Shown here in pieces: positions 47,701-55,939 of a stretch of 64,000 bases of DNA (position 1 is the stretch's first letter; each line of letters begins with the position of its first letter). The position numbers and the translations under genes were made by a program. The stretch spans positions 16,031 through 80,030 of the forward strand of contig JANWVV010000015.1 of the NCBI GenBank assembly GCA_025055795.1, read 5' to 3'. The notes under the pieces were generated by a model that searched no databases, had not been told where the DNA came from, and worked only from the letters and a program-made list of their open reading frames with translations. This stretch comes from Gemmataceae bacterium. GTDB lineage: Bacteria > Planctomycetota > Planctomycetia > Gemmatales > Gemmataceae.

Positions 47701-48356
47701 ACGGTCGCAGTGTTTGGGTCCTGGACGTCACAACGTTGCGGCAACTGGCACCGCCTGCGACGGGGGCCGCCTCAACCGGCCTGAAGGCCTTTCAAGAACC
47801 AGCCACCCTGTTTGCACCACCCACCGTCATTCGCTGGAAACTGGAAACGGGACGCGCCTCACCCTACTCGCGTGAGGTCCGCAAATTCAGCGGCGAAAAC
47901 CCCACCCGAGGTGTCGTGTTCGACTACCTTCTGACTAAACCTGCTAAAAGCATTAGCTTGAAGGTGACGGATGTTACCGGCAACACGGTGCGGGAGTTCC
48001 GCAATCTGTCGGCAGAAGCCGGTTTTCATCGGGTGAGTTGGAACCTGAGCGCCAGTGGCGGCACTGGGCGAACAGGTCGAGTAGCCGGCTTGGGAGTAGC
48101 CATCCCAGCCGGCACCTATCGTGTGGTCCTGACGGTGGACGGCAAGGAACTGAGCCAGCCTCTGTTGGTCGAAAACGACCCCAAGGCCGATCCAAAAGCC
48201 ATCATCTCCTTCGATACGCCTAACCCGGATTGGGAAGAAGACGAGGACGAAACTGCACGCTCCGAACAACAAGAACGTCGCCACCAAGACGAAGATGACG
48301 ACACCACCAGCCAACAAGCTGGGCTTTGGGGAATCTCTTGGACCATAGCTGCCTGA
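44781..48356 (+). CDS. Exported sortilin/VPS10-like BNR beta-propeller with two inserted PDZ domains
   Basis: The signal peptide (about residues 1-30) is followed by a short coiled coil (about 34-65, 'IAELEKQIAELQKKLEALR'). The rest is a BNR/sortilin-type propeller with repeated 'STDGGKTW', 'TTDGGKTW' and 'SRDGGETW' Asp-box motifs. At about 355-440 and 448-535 two PDZ domains ('VKIEEVGDGPVAKAG', 'VTIDSVTPDGPAAKAGLQPGDVI') are inserted between blades. The C-terminus has an Ig/FlgD-like beta domain (about 1055-1130) and a very acidic, Gln-rich tail. This propeller family is often annotated as 'glycosyl hydrolase' without proof. The PDZ pair suggests peptide or C-terminus binding outside the cytoplasm. 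The 1191 residues fit the family plus about 180 for the inserts. No operon partners are visible. Confidence 0.85.
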   Translation: MIMPMRIARGLAGASLWLGLLLLPQWGFTQPPASGDVSKQIAELEKQIAELQKKLEALRQQQQAGQPVVTVNDVIQKLTWRCIGPANMGGRITAIAVVESDPSTYYVATASGGLIKTTNNGTTFTHLFDRENTVSIGDVAVAPSNPNIVWVGTGEANPRNSVSYGDGVYKSTDGGKTWTNMGLKQTFQIGKILIHPKNPDIVYVGALGRLYGPNAERGLFKTTDGGKTWNKILYVDDKTGVIDMVMDPFDPETLIVAMWERRRDEFDGFYGPNTSWPTTDQYGPVVTHGPGSGLYKTTDGGKSWKKLNDPAKPNGLPTVKLGRIGLDVSRKTKGLVYAIIDTENVGKGRPPITAYMGISSDTAPGGGVKIEEVGDGPVAKAGGKNGDVIVALDGKKIADYDAMLEYISTKKPGDKVQFTVLRDKKELQYTVTLGRRPDAPPPALGITVGRGPAGGGVTIDSVTPDGPAAKAGLQPGDVITQIAGKNVSDQKSLRAVLLEFAPGDKVNLAYTRGNESKKVEVVLAPPVVSARPFLLSQSVGGQQPNVQRDQGKDGYQTGGVFVSRDGGETWSRVNSLNPRPFYFSVIRIDPNDDKTIYVLGDTSLWRSTNGGERFSAAPARGVHPDHHALWINPKDSRHMLIGTDGGFYVTYDRGENWDHLNVLALGQFYHVCVDNRTPYNVYGGLQDNGSWGGPSQTLRSTGPSNEDWIFLNGGDGFTCRVDLSDPDIVYATSQNGGMLRRNLRTGETTRISARPVNPGEPLRWNWNTPFILSHHNPAIFYCGAQYVFRSVNRGADLKVISPDLTASKKGTISALAESPRNADLLWAGTDDGNLWISRDGGQKWTNLTDKLRSAGLPGPRWISSIEPSRFVEGRCYVAIDAHRSDDDKPYLFVTEDYGQTWKPLHAGLPPFGSTRVLREDITNPNILYCGTEFAVFVSFDRGARWFKLNSNLPTVAIHEVAQPTTANEIVVATHGRSVWVLDVTTLRQLAPPATGAASTGLKAFQEPATLFAPPTVIRWKLETGRASPYSREVRKFSGENPTRGVVFDYLLTKPAKSISLKVTDVTGNTVREFRNLSAEAGFHRVSWNLSASGGTGRTGRVAGLGVAIPAGTYRVVLTVDGKELSQPLLVENDPKADPKAIISFDTPNPDWEEDEDETARSEQQERRHQDEDDDTTSQQAGLWGISWTIAA

Positions 48357-48476
48357 TTCTGACACTTCTCAACACGCTTTCATCCAAGTAAGCTAAAGTA
48401 GTCCGTCGTCGACCCGGCGGTGACGATCTGACCACCGCCTGAGGGCCAGGTACTACCTTTGCCCTATGCTCTGAAC

Positions 48477-50945
48477 ATGGAACGGGTCCTTCGCTTTTTC
48501 CGATACGCTGCCGAAGCCGTCCTGGAAAACGGCGTGGGGAGATTGATCCAATGCCTGCTCCCCGCCGGCAGCTTCCTTGTGGGGGTTGCGGCCGGTATCT
48601 ACCGTCGCTACCGCCAGCAACAGGAATTCGACCAGTTGCGTCAGGACGTCATGGCGGTGGCCCAAACACAGTTCGAGCAGGCCTGTCAACTGGCCAAAAG
48701 CGTGGTCGACCAACTCAGGCACTCTGCGGCCAAGGCAGCGGTGGGGGGAGGCGATGATCGTCAGTCGCTGGAGTCCCTGGAGTTGTATTTGTCCACCATC
48801 CCACAGGCGGTGCGGCAGTCGCTGAAACGGCCGGAGGACCCCACCGGCACCACCCTGCCGGCAGAGTTGACCTTCGACACAGCGGAGGGGCTGGTCCGTC
48901 TGTTGCCGGCCCGCCTGCCGCGGTTTCGACCGGGGGATGGTGTGCCGGGAAAGCCGCAGTGGGTGGTGGAGCGACTGCTGGGAGTGGGCGGCTTTGGCGA
49001 GGTGTGGCTGGCCCGTCACAGGCATCTGGAGAATCTGCGTGGTGCTTTGAAGTTTTGTCTGGGGGAGATGGGCCGTCAGTTGGTGCATGAGGCCAAGCTG
49101 GTCAACCAGGTATTGCAGGTCAAGCGACATGCGAACATTGTGCCGCTGCTGGACGCGTATTTGAAGGGAAAAACGCCCTGGTTGTTGTACGAGTATGTGG
49201 GGGGCGGTACGCTAGTCGACTGGATGCATCAGCTGGCTGGTCAACCGATTGAACAACGCTTAGGCCGTGTTTGGGTTGCTTTGCAGCAACTGGCCGAGGC
49301 GTTGGCCTACATGCACTCGTTGCAGCCGCCGGTGGTGCACCGCGACCTCAAGCCTGCCAACGTGCTGCTAGACCCGACCAACAACTGCTTGCGGATAACC
49401 GATTTTGGCATCGGTGCGGTGATGACCCAGGAGATGATTTGTGCCGAGGCAGCCAGTCTGATGTCGCAGTGCACGTTGTGGCGTGGGGCGTACAGTCCGT
49501 TGTATGCCAGTCCGCAGCAGCGTCGTGGGGAGAGGGCGGATCCGCGGGACGACGTGCATGCCTTTGGGGTGATGGGGTATCAGATGGTGGTGGGGCGGCT
49601 GGACGTGGCCCCAGGTCCGGGAGCGGCCCAACGATTGCGGAAGCTTGGGGTGCCGGACAGTTTGGTGGAGTTGATATTGCAGTGTGTTGATGAGGAGGCG
49701 GAGGAACGGCTGTCTGATGGGTCAGTGTTGGTGGAGCGGTTGGATCAGGTCAGATCTGTGGTTGGGGCAACTGGAGGCAGGTCGGGTTCAACTCGTGCGG
49801 CTGGGGGTCTGTTGGGTGCTTCGGTTTCCTCGGCAGCGTCGTCGGCTCCGTCTGCTGCTGAGTCGCAAGGGTGCAGGCGGGTGCGTCCCGGGGAGGATTT
49901 GGCCAGGGTTATTGCCTCGGTGTCGGCGGGTAGTGTGGTGGAGCTGGCAGCTGGAGTGTATCGGTTGTCGCGGCCGTTGGTGATTGATAAGTCAGTGCGT
50001 TTACGAGGTGTAGGGGCTGGTGTGAGTGTGGTAGTGAGTGGTGCGGAGGGGTCGGTGGTGGAGTTCAGGGGTGGTGGGGTGTTTGGTTTGGAGGGGGTGA
50101 CGGTGCGGCATGTGGGGGATCGGTGGGCGGATACGGTGGTGGTTGGTGGCGGTGAGGTGGTGATCCGTCGTTGTCGTTTTGAGGGGGCGGTGCATGATAG
50201 TGAGAACCGGCGAGGGGGGAAGGGATTGTGGTTACGGGGGGAGACGGTGGGTGTGGTAGCTGAGTGTGAGAGTGTGGGCAACGGGTGGCATGGAATCGAG
50301 GTGGGCGAGCAAGCTCGTGTGGATTTGCTCAACAACCGCTGCGAAAAGAATAAACGTGATGGCATTGCCTATCATGGTTCAGCGGCCGGCACAGCCCAGA
50401 ACAACCTCTGTGCGGCAAACGAAAAAAACGGCATCTACGTCGAAGGAGGGGCTCATCCGGATCTGCTCAACAACCGCTGCGAAAACAACATGTACGGCAT
50501 TGCCTATCGTGGTTTCGCGGCGGGCACCGCAAAGAATAATGTCTGTGTCGGAAATGCCGAATACGGCATTAGTGTTAGTGATGATGCTCGCCCACAATTA
50601 AGTAACAACCACTGTAAAAATAATCCTATAAATTTTATGTATGAACTGTGCATAGTTTCGTCTACGATCCCTGGAGCTGTTGCTGGATCCATCATTGGAT
50701 ATAACTTTGAAAGAGTTATTACAAAAACATATGATTATGCTTCTGGGCTAATTGGGGCTCTAATTGGGGTTCCAATTGGGCTCGTAATTGGTCCACTGAT
50801 TGCAACCCGAATTGGATACTTATGTTACACGTTAGTAAGGCGACTATGTATCTTAGGACTGCCGGCCCATCTAATTATGTACCTAATTTGGTGCCTAATT
50901 TGGACATCAATTTGCTTTTTATTATTACAAATATTGCAACTGTGA
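48477..50945 (+). CDS. Ser/Thr kinase fused to right-handed beta-helix and multi-TM tail
   Basis: A short N-terminal membrane-proximal segment ('AGSFLVGVAAGIY') and helical region precede a Hanks kinase domain (about 162-425): 'LLGVGGFGEVWLARH', Lys in 'GALKF', 'HRDLKPANVLL' (Asp290) and 'ITDFGIG', with 'YASPQQ' in place of APE. A Ser/Ala-rich linker leads to a right-handed parallel beta-helix (about 480-720) with repeated 'NNRCENN' and 'GIAYHG' turns, as in carbohydrate-binding NosD-like proteins. The last ~100 residues are strongly hydrophobic with several predicted membrane segments. ATG 48477 is preferred to TTG 48459. The DNA changes from extremely G/T-rich (about 49700-50270) to AT-rich (after about 50590), suggesting a composite gene. 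The sensed ligand is unknown. Confidence 0.82.
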   Translation: MERVLRFFRYAAEAVLENGVGRLIQCLLPAGSFLVGVAAGIYRRYRQQQEFDQLRQDVMAVAQTQFEQACQLAKSVVDQLRHSAAKAAVGGGDDRQSLESLELYLSTIPQAVRQSLKRPEDPTGTTLPAELTFDTAEGLVRLLPARLPRFRPGDGVPGKPQWVVERLLGVGGFGEVWLARHRHLENLRGALKFCLGEMGRQLVHEAKLVNQVLQVKRHANIVPLLDAYLKGKTPWLLYEYVGGGTLVDWMHQLAGQPIEQRLGRVWVALQQLAEALAYMHSLQPPVVHRDLKPANVLLDPTNNCLRITDFGIGAVMTQEMICAEAASLMSQCTLWRGAYSPLYASPQQRRGERADPRDDVHAFGVMGYQMVVGRLDVAPGPGAAQRLRKLGVPDSLVELILQCVDEEAEERLSDGSVLVERLDQVRSVVGATGGRSGSTRAAGGLLGASVSSAASSAPSAAESQGCRRVRPGEDLARVIASVSAGSVVELAAGVYRLSRPLVIDKSVRLRGVGAGVSVVVSGAEGSVVEFRGGGVFGLEGVTVRHVGDRWADTVVVGGGEVVIRRCRFEGAVHDSENRRGGKGLWLRGETVGVVAECESVGNGWHGIEVGEQARVDLLNNRCEKNKRDGIAYHGSAAGTAQNNLCAANEKNGIYVEGGAHPDLLNNRCENNMYGIAYRGFAAGTAKNNVCVGNAEYGISVSDDARPQLSNNHCKNNPINFMYELCIVSSTIPGAVAGSIIGYNFERVITKTYDYASGLIGALIGVPIGLVIGPLIATRIGYLCYTLVRRLCILGLPAHLIMYLIWCLIWTSICFLLLQILQL

Positions 50946-51898
50946 CTGTGATATTAAAAGCTGCATAGTTGTTAACCATCAGACCAAGTGTGCTTGATAA
51001 TCAGGCAAAAGTCATGAGTGCAACAGGCTAGGTTGTGTATGAGTATTGGCAGAGATAGCAACAGTGCAGGGGACGGTCGCCGACATGCCCCTTCAACCAA
51101 CTACCGATTTAACCGTGCCCGGATCCTGAAGCACCTTTTTGAGGTCGTCTGCCACTTGGCCAACTTCCCAGCAAATCTTGGCCGACTGCAAACGCATCCT
51201 GGTCTTGCCCGAACCTTCCCCTGTGTTGGGCCGTCGACGAAAAGCTCTCCTTCCACGCTTTGGCCTATCCGGCACGCGACCTGCAAGAACAATTGCACCT
51301 GATCGAGACCACCCGACCGGATGTCGCATGGCTGCCTTGCCGCCCAACTCCCCAGCAATGGCCCAGCCCCACGCTGCGGGGTTTGCAAACGCTCAAGCAG
51401 GCGGTTTGCATGCACCCCACCCGCCGCCTGACCCCCACCAGCTGACTTTCTTTGCCCAGAAACGCTTTTAGCCTGCCACCAATCACCATCCCTCGGCAGC
51501 ACCAATCCGTGAGAAGTAACGCCCCCCTCGGTCCTTAGCTCCTCTCGCCACATATCGGCCACGCTAGACGGTTGAGGTGTCCGCATGGCATTGCTTTGAA
51601 AAGGATGATCAGGTTGGCCAGGCTTGCGGTTTGTGTGATGTCGAAGTCCGCCAGGCATCGTAACCCACTGCGGTCCAGAACTGTAACATTTCTAGTAAAC
51701 CAAACGTGCGTGATGGACCACCTGAACGGCTGCAAACCGAGGCAACCGTGCAACCTGCTGATTCGACTTTTCAGCATGGAGCAAAACTGGTAAGAACAGA
51801 GCGACGCTGCTGTCCGTGTGTCCTCCGTGCGTGCTATAAGGGTGGCATCTTGTAAAACGGATAGCTTGTAAAACGGATAGCGTGACGTCCTGCGGGGA
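50946..51898. other. Long intergenic region, possibly holding a decayed gene
   Basis: This 953-base region starts AT-rich and becomes GC-rich at about 51050-51480. In the GC-rich part, three plus-strand frames each hold a stretch of normal-looking protein (for example 'WAVDEKLSFHALAYPARD' near 51220-51275, then 'LHLIETTRPDVAWLP') but none runs through, as expected for a frameshifted remnant. No family could be named. A tandem 16-base repeat lies at its right end. Confidence 0.4.
51849..51880 (+). repeat. Perfect tandem 16-base repeat before the LolC-like gene
   Basis: CTTGTAAAACGGATAG occurs twice with no gap (51849-51864 and 51865-51880), ending 18 bases before the ATG of the permease gene. 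It could be a regulator site in the leader or a simple duplication. Confidence 0.85.
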
Positions 51899-53395
51899 AT
51901 GACCGTGTACCGCCTGCTGTTGTGCTTGCGTTATCTGCAAACGCGCTACTTGGCATTCATCTGTATCGTCAGCGTCATGCTCGGTGTAGCCACTCTGATC
52001 GTTGTGAACGCGGTCATGAGCGGCTTCAGCACCAAGTTGAAAGACCGCTTACACGGTATCCTGTCCGATGTCATCATCGACACCAGCCGCATCGACGGCT
52101 TCGTGCAATATGATGCCTTGGGCTACCCCCTGTTCGATCCGGAAGGTCGGACCATTCCGCTGACGCCCGAAGCGATGATCAGCCGCATTCAGGCCAGTCC
52201 AGTGGCCGGAGCCATCGAGGCGATGACACCAACCATCGAAGTTTTTGCCCTCCTCCGCTTCCGGCTGGGAATGGAAGAACAGACCAAGCCAGTACGGCTG
52301 ATCGGTATCGATCCGGTCGGCCGAGCCGCCGTTGGAGGATTCCGGGAATATCTGGTCCGTCAGCGCGGAACGGACAAACCTAGTTTCGAGCTAACGCCGG
52401 AAGCCCGGCAACGACATGAAGAACTGCAGCGACATGCTCGCTTATTGGCGCCCCCTCCGCCTGACCCGGCCCCGACAATCTCCGTAGGGGGTCTGACTAT
52501 TCCGCCGCCCAACCCCCAGATGATGACCCAAGGGATGCCCCAGCCGCAGCTGCACGGCATGATCCCTGGCTACACCATTGCCCACTTCCGCTTCCGCGAC
52601 GAACAAGGAAACGTCAGCGAGGAACCCGTTCTCAAACCGGGAGACGATGCTACCGTCATTACCATCGGCGGTCGGGACCTCAAGCCCGTCTGGGGTACGT
52701 TCATCGTTACCGATTACCTCAAAACCGAAATGAGTGAGTACGACCAAACGTTTGTTTTTGTCCCCTTGGAACAACTGCAAGCGATACGCGGTATGGAAGG
52801 CCGTTGTACTGCTCTGCTGATCAAGCTGAAAAACTACGAAGCCGACAAGGTCCGCGTGGTCGAGGAGTTGCGTCGCCTGTTCTGTCATCCGGAAATCCGC
52901 GTGGCGACGTGGGAGGAACACCAAGGGCCGTTGCTGGCTGCCATCGACATCGAGCGTGGCATCCTCAATCTGTTACTGTTCATGATTGTCGGGGTGGCTG
53001 GCTTTAGTATTCTGGCGATTTTCACCATGATTGTGTCGGAAAAATACCGGGACATCGGCATCCTGAAAGCCCTTGGAGCGAGTCACCGTGGGGTAATGAG
53101 CATCTTTCTAGGTTATGGTCTGCTTTTAGGGGTGGTGGGCTGTGTTTTGGGAACGCTGCTGGGCCTATGGATTACGGCCAACATCAATCAGATCGAGGCG
53201 TGGCTGACACAACTGAGCGGCCGGGCCCTTTTCCCACGCGACGTATACTACTTCAAGGAAATCCCGACCCACGTGGAGCCCCTGGCCGTATTGTTGATCA
53301 ACCTGGGGGCCGTTATTACCGCTGTGGTATTCAGTCTGTTACCCGCCTGGCGAGCGGCCCGCTTACACCCCATTCAAGCCCTCCGCTTTGAATAA
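51899..53395 (+). CDS. ABC transporter permease of the LolC/LolE (MacB-FtsX) family
   Basis: The layout is that of a LolC/E permease: one N-terminal membrane segment (about 20-45, 'YLAFICIVSVMLGVATLIVV'), a large periplasmic domain (about 46-355), and three C-terminal membrane segments. The C-terminal part has 'FMIVGVAGFSILAIFTMIVSEKYRDIGILKALGAS', very typical of the family, and ends 'ARLHPIQALRFE'. The periplasmic domain contains a Pro-rich insert (about 180-210). Its partner ATPase lies 114 bases downstream. Such systems release lipoproteins from the inner membrane toward the outer membrane or act as exporters. Only one permease gene is present, so a homodimer (as for LolF) or a second gene elsewhere is possible. 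Confidence 0.85.
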   Translation: MTVYRLLLCLRYLQTRYLAFICIVSVMLGVATLIVVNAVMSGFSTKLKDRLHGILSDVIIDTSRIDGFVQYDALGYPLFDPEGRTIPLTPEAMISRIQASPVAGAIEAMTPTIEVFALLRFRLGMEEQTKPVRLIGIDPVGRAAVGGFREYLVRQRGTDKPSFELTPEARQRHEELQRHARLLAPPPPDPAPTISVGGLTIPPPNPQMMTQGMPQPQLHGMIPGYTIAHFRFRDEQGNVSEEPVLKPGDDATVITIGGRDLKPVWGTFIVTDYLKTEMSEYDQTFVFVPLEQLQAIRGMEGRCTALLIKLKNYEADKVRVVEELRRLFCHPEIRVATWEEHQGPLLAAIDIERGILNLLLFMIVGVAGFSILAIFTMIVSEKYRDIGILKALGASHRGVMSIFLGYGLLLGVVGCVLGTLLGLWITANINQIEAWLTQLSGRALFPRDVYYFKEIPTHVEPLAVLLINLGAVITAVVFSLLPAWRAARLHPIQALRFE

Positions 53396-53509
53396 CGGTA
53401 ACCCCAAAGCAACCACTTACACCCCCAGTAAAACCCAAACCGGCGATTGTACCCCAAATGACCAGGCCCAAAGGCGAACATCAAGCCCAAACGACACAAA
53501 GGACCGAAT

Positions 53510-54262
53510 ATGCTAATTGCTGAGAACATCTACAAATCGTATCGCCGTCATTCCGTTACGGTACCGGTACTCAATGGCCTGAATCTGGAGGTAAAGGAAG
53601 GCGAGTTTGTCAGTATCGTCGGCGCATCGGGCTCGGGAAAAAGCACCCTGTTGCATCTGCTGGGAATCCTGGATGCTCCGGATCAGGGCCGCATTCTGCT
53701 GGACGGCAAACGTATTGACAATCTCCCCCAGCGGGAGCGGGACCGGTTACGTAACCGGACCTTCGGCTACATTTTCCAGTTTTACCACCTGTTGCCGGAG
53801 CTGAGCGCCTTAGACAACGTTTTAATGCCGGCTTACATCGCCCATTCAGTGACTGCCTGGTGGCGATCGCGGCAGCGGTGGCGGTCCCGGGCTGTAGATC
53901 TGCTCAAAAAGGTCGGTTTAGGGCACCGCTTGACTCACCGTCCACGAGAGTTATCCGGGGGGGAAATGCAACGGGCAGCAGTGGCACGAGCCCTGCTGAT
54001 GCAACCCCGCGTGCTACTGGCTGATGAACCAACAGGCAACCTGGATGTTCAAAGCGGCACCGAAATCATTCGCCTGCTCCGCGAGCTGAACCGCCAGGAG
54101 GGGATTACCATCGTCATGGTAACCCACAATCTGGAAATTGTGGCGGCCACCGACCGCGTCCTGCGAATGTCCCAAGGAGTACTGCGTGAAGAGGTGTTTC
54201 CCTACCCGTACAGCCCGTTGCCCCGTTGCCTGACCCCCGCCCCTTCGGCTCAGCTTACCTGA
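53510..54262 (+). CDS. lolD: ABC transporter ATP-binding protein, LolD-like
   Basis: The Walker A motif 'GASGSGKST' is at residues 38-46, the Q-loop region 'FGYIFQFYHLLPELSALDNV' near 83-102, the ABC signature 'LSGGEMQRAAVARAL' near 147-161, and Walker B 'VLLADEPTGNLD' near 165-176. 'YHLLPELSALDNVLMP' and 'EPTGNLD' are characteristic of the LolD/MacB/FtsE group. The 250 residues include a short Pro-rich C-terminal extension. It energises the permease encoded just upstream in the same direction. The symbol is given by family; substrate specificity for lipoproteins is not proven here. Confidence 0.87.
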   Translation: MLIAENIYKSYRRHSVTVPVLNGLNLEVKEGEFVSIVGASGSGKSTLLHLLGILDAPDQGRILLDGKRIDNLPQRERDRLRNRTFGYIFQFYHLLPELSALDNVLMPAYIAHSVTAWWRSRQRWRSRAVDLLKKVGLGHRLTHRPRELSGGEMQRAAVARALLMQPRVLLADEPTGNLDVQSGTEIIRLLRELNRQEGITIVMVTHNLEIVAATDRVLRMSQGVLREEVFPYPYSPLPRCLTPAPSAQLT

Positions 54263-54421
54263 ACCAGGCTGGTCTTGTTTTTGCCAGCTACGCTGCATGT
54301 CCACAAATCCCCCCGGTATGGATACGGTTACACAACCACATAGCCGCAAGACCCACGGATAAGATCAATAAGCGAGTATGAGGAGTAACGAAGGGATAGC
54401 AAGGCCAAGTGGCGGAGGGAA

Positions 54422-55939
54422 TCAGGGCGGCTGTAACGCCAGCCATGCTTGATCCAATTGTTGCCGCAACCGTCCCCAGTGGTACCAGGCAGCCTCCGTC
54501 GGTATGTCCGGTTCCTCCAGCATGACATCCAGTATTTGCAGCAGATGCTGAGCCAAGGCGACATAGTGGACCACCTGCTGGCGGTAACGGTCGAACGGGG
54601 CGTGTCCGGTAGGAGATTCCTGGAGTAGTTCCTGGATCATCTGTGCATCGTCCAGTCGCTGGCGTAATTGTTCATGGAGGTGAGCTACGGTGGCACTATC
54701 TCTGCGTGCGGCTGGCCGGAGTAACTGTAGGAGCGCTTTACGCTGTAACGACTCGATTTCTTGAGGTTGCAGCCGTTCCAGTCGAGGTAACACCTGGTGA
54801 TTGAATTGCTCCTGGGCAGCCCACAGACGGCGACGCTGCCGCTCCTGCTGCTGCCACTGCCGCATCCCCTCCCATCCAGGTCCCCACTCCATCCATGCCA
54901 GCAATACGAGCACAGGCACCAAGAGTAAACCGAGACGACCAGTCAGGATCAGGGCACGCCACCTACCATAGCGGACCTGTCGCTCCAGCAGCAGCCAGCA
55001 GGCCGCTACCATCCCCCACACCCCTCCGCCCATATGCCCCGCCCAACTTATCCCCGGTACCAGACTGAGCAATACGTTCAGCAACAGGATGCTAGCCAAG
55101 TGCAAAAATGCCCGGTGAAACAAGGTCGGGGAGAGTTGACGTCTATAAGCGATCAACCAGACGACTTCGGCGGTTAGCAGGCCCCAAATTGCCGCTGAGG
55201 CACCCGCCAACACCACCTCGGGTGTTGTTGCTACAGCAGCACTGACGCCTCCCACACCGCTGATTAAAAACAACCACAGCAACTGCCAGCGCCCGTAAAC
55301 CGTTTCAATCTCTGCCCCTAACAAGACCAACGCTACTCCATTGGCCAGAAGGTGCAACAATCCAAAGTGCACAAAGTTGGCCGTCAGCAAACGGTACCAT
55401 TGTCCCTGGAGTAAGTCAGAACCTCGTATACCACCAAGGCGGTACACCGTACGAACATCCTGGCCTGTCAGATAGTCACGCAGTGAATTGCCCGTTAGAG
55501 TCGCCACAGCAAGCCCGCCCAGAAAAACGAGCAGGCACGCCCCGGCCAGTACCCAAACCATAACAAGCGGCTGGAGATTAAGCGGTAGTTTATCACTCGA
55601 CTGAGTAGTAGTAGCGTCTGGGAGGGGCGGTGTAGCTGCCACCGATCCTTGCAGGGCTTGCCGCCCGGCGGGCGTGAGCCGATACCCCTGGCCACGTCCT
55701 TTGACCCAAGTGACCACTTCGATCAGGCCAGCCAACCGCAAATCAGTGAGAGGATCGTCTAATGCATCACGGGGGACCCCCGTCGCTGCCACATAAGCCG
55801 AAGGAAACCATGGCTGTTCCCCGGAAGCAGCTATCGCTGCCAACAATTCCTTTGGACCCGGTACACCCCCACCAGAAGGTGGCACGGCATTCGGAGCTGC
55901 CGACACATGCGATTCTGGTTGCGTTGCTGCTGTTGTCAT
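54422..55939 (-). CDS. Rhomboid family intramembrane protease with N-terminal winged-helix-like domain
   Basis: The N-terminal part (about 30-105) looks like a winged-helix module ('DPLTDLRLAGLIEVVTWVKGRGQGYRLTPAGRQAL'-type pattern). The rhomboid core (about 125-330) has 'HFGLLHLLANGVAL', the nucleophile Ser248 in GASA, where GASG is usual, and catalytic His302 in 'GHMGGG'. It should cleave transmembrane substrates. A C-terminal cytoplasmic helical region of about 150 residues, rich in Gln, Arg and Leu, follows the last membrane segment. ATG 55939 is preferred to TTG 55999. The gene is convergent with the lolD-like gene. The N-terminal DNA-binding-like domain on a membrane protease is unusual; it may be a protein-interaction domain. 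Confidence 0.82.
   Translation of the reverse strand: MTTAATQPESHVSAAPNAVPPSGGGVPGPKELLAAIAASGEQPWFPSAYVAATGVPRDALDDPLTDLRLAGLIEVVTWVKGRGQGYRLTPAGRQALQGSVAATPPLPDATTTQSSDKLPLNLQPLVMVWVLAGACLLVFLGGLAVATLTGNSLRDYLTGQDVRTVYRLGGIRGSDLLQGQWYRLLTANFVHFGLLHLLANGVALVLLGAEIETVYGRWQLLWLFLISGVGGVSAAVATTPEVVLAGASAAIWGLLTAEVVWLIAYRRQLSPTLFHRAFLHLASILLLNVLLSLVPGISWAGHMGGGVWGMVAACWLLLERQVRYGRWRALILTGRLGLLLVPVLVLLAWMEWGPGWEGMRQWQQQERQRRRLWAAQEQFNHQVLPRLERLQPQEIESLQRKALLQLLRPAARRDSATVAHLHEQLRQRLDDAQMIQELLQESPTGHAPFDRYRQQVVHYVALAQHLLQILDVMLEEPDIPTEAAWYHWGRLRQQLDQAWLALQPP

Noticed and set aside
49745..50365. Minus-strand open frame of 206 codons rich in Thr, Pro and Ser
   Set aside because: It is the complement of the G/T-rich part of the kinase/beta-helix gene; low complexity and no start signal.
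51101..51658. Minus-strand open frame of 185 codons in the gap before the permease gene
   Set aside because: No recognisable domain, no ribosome-binding site, and a GC-rich composition that keeps frames open by chance.
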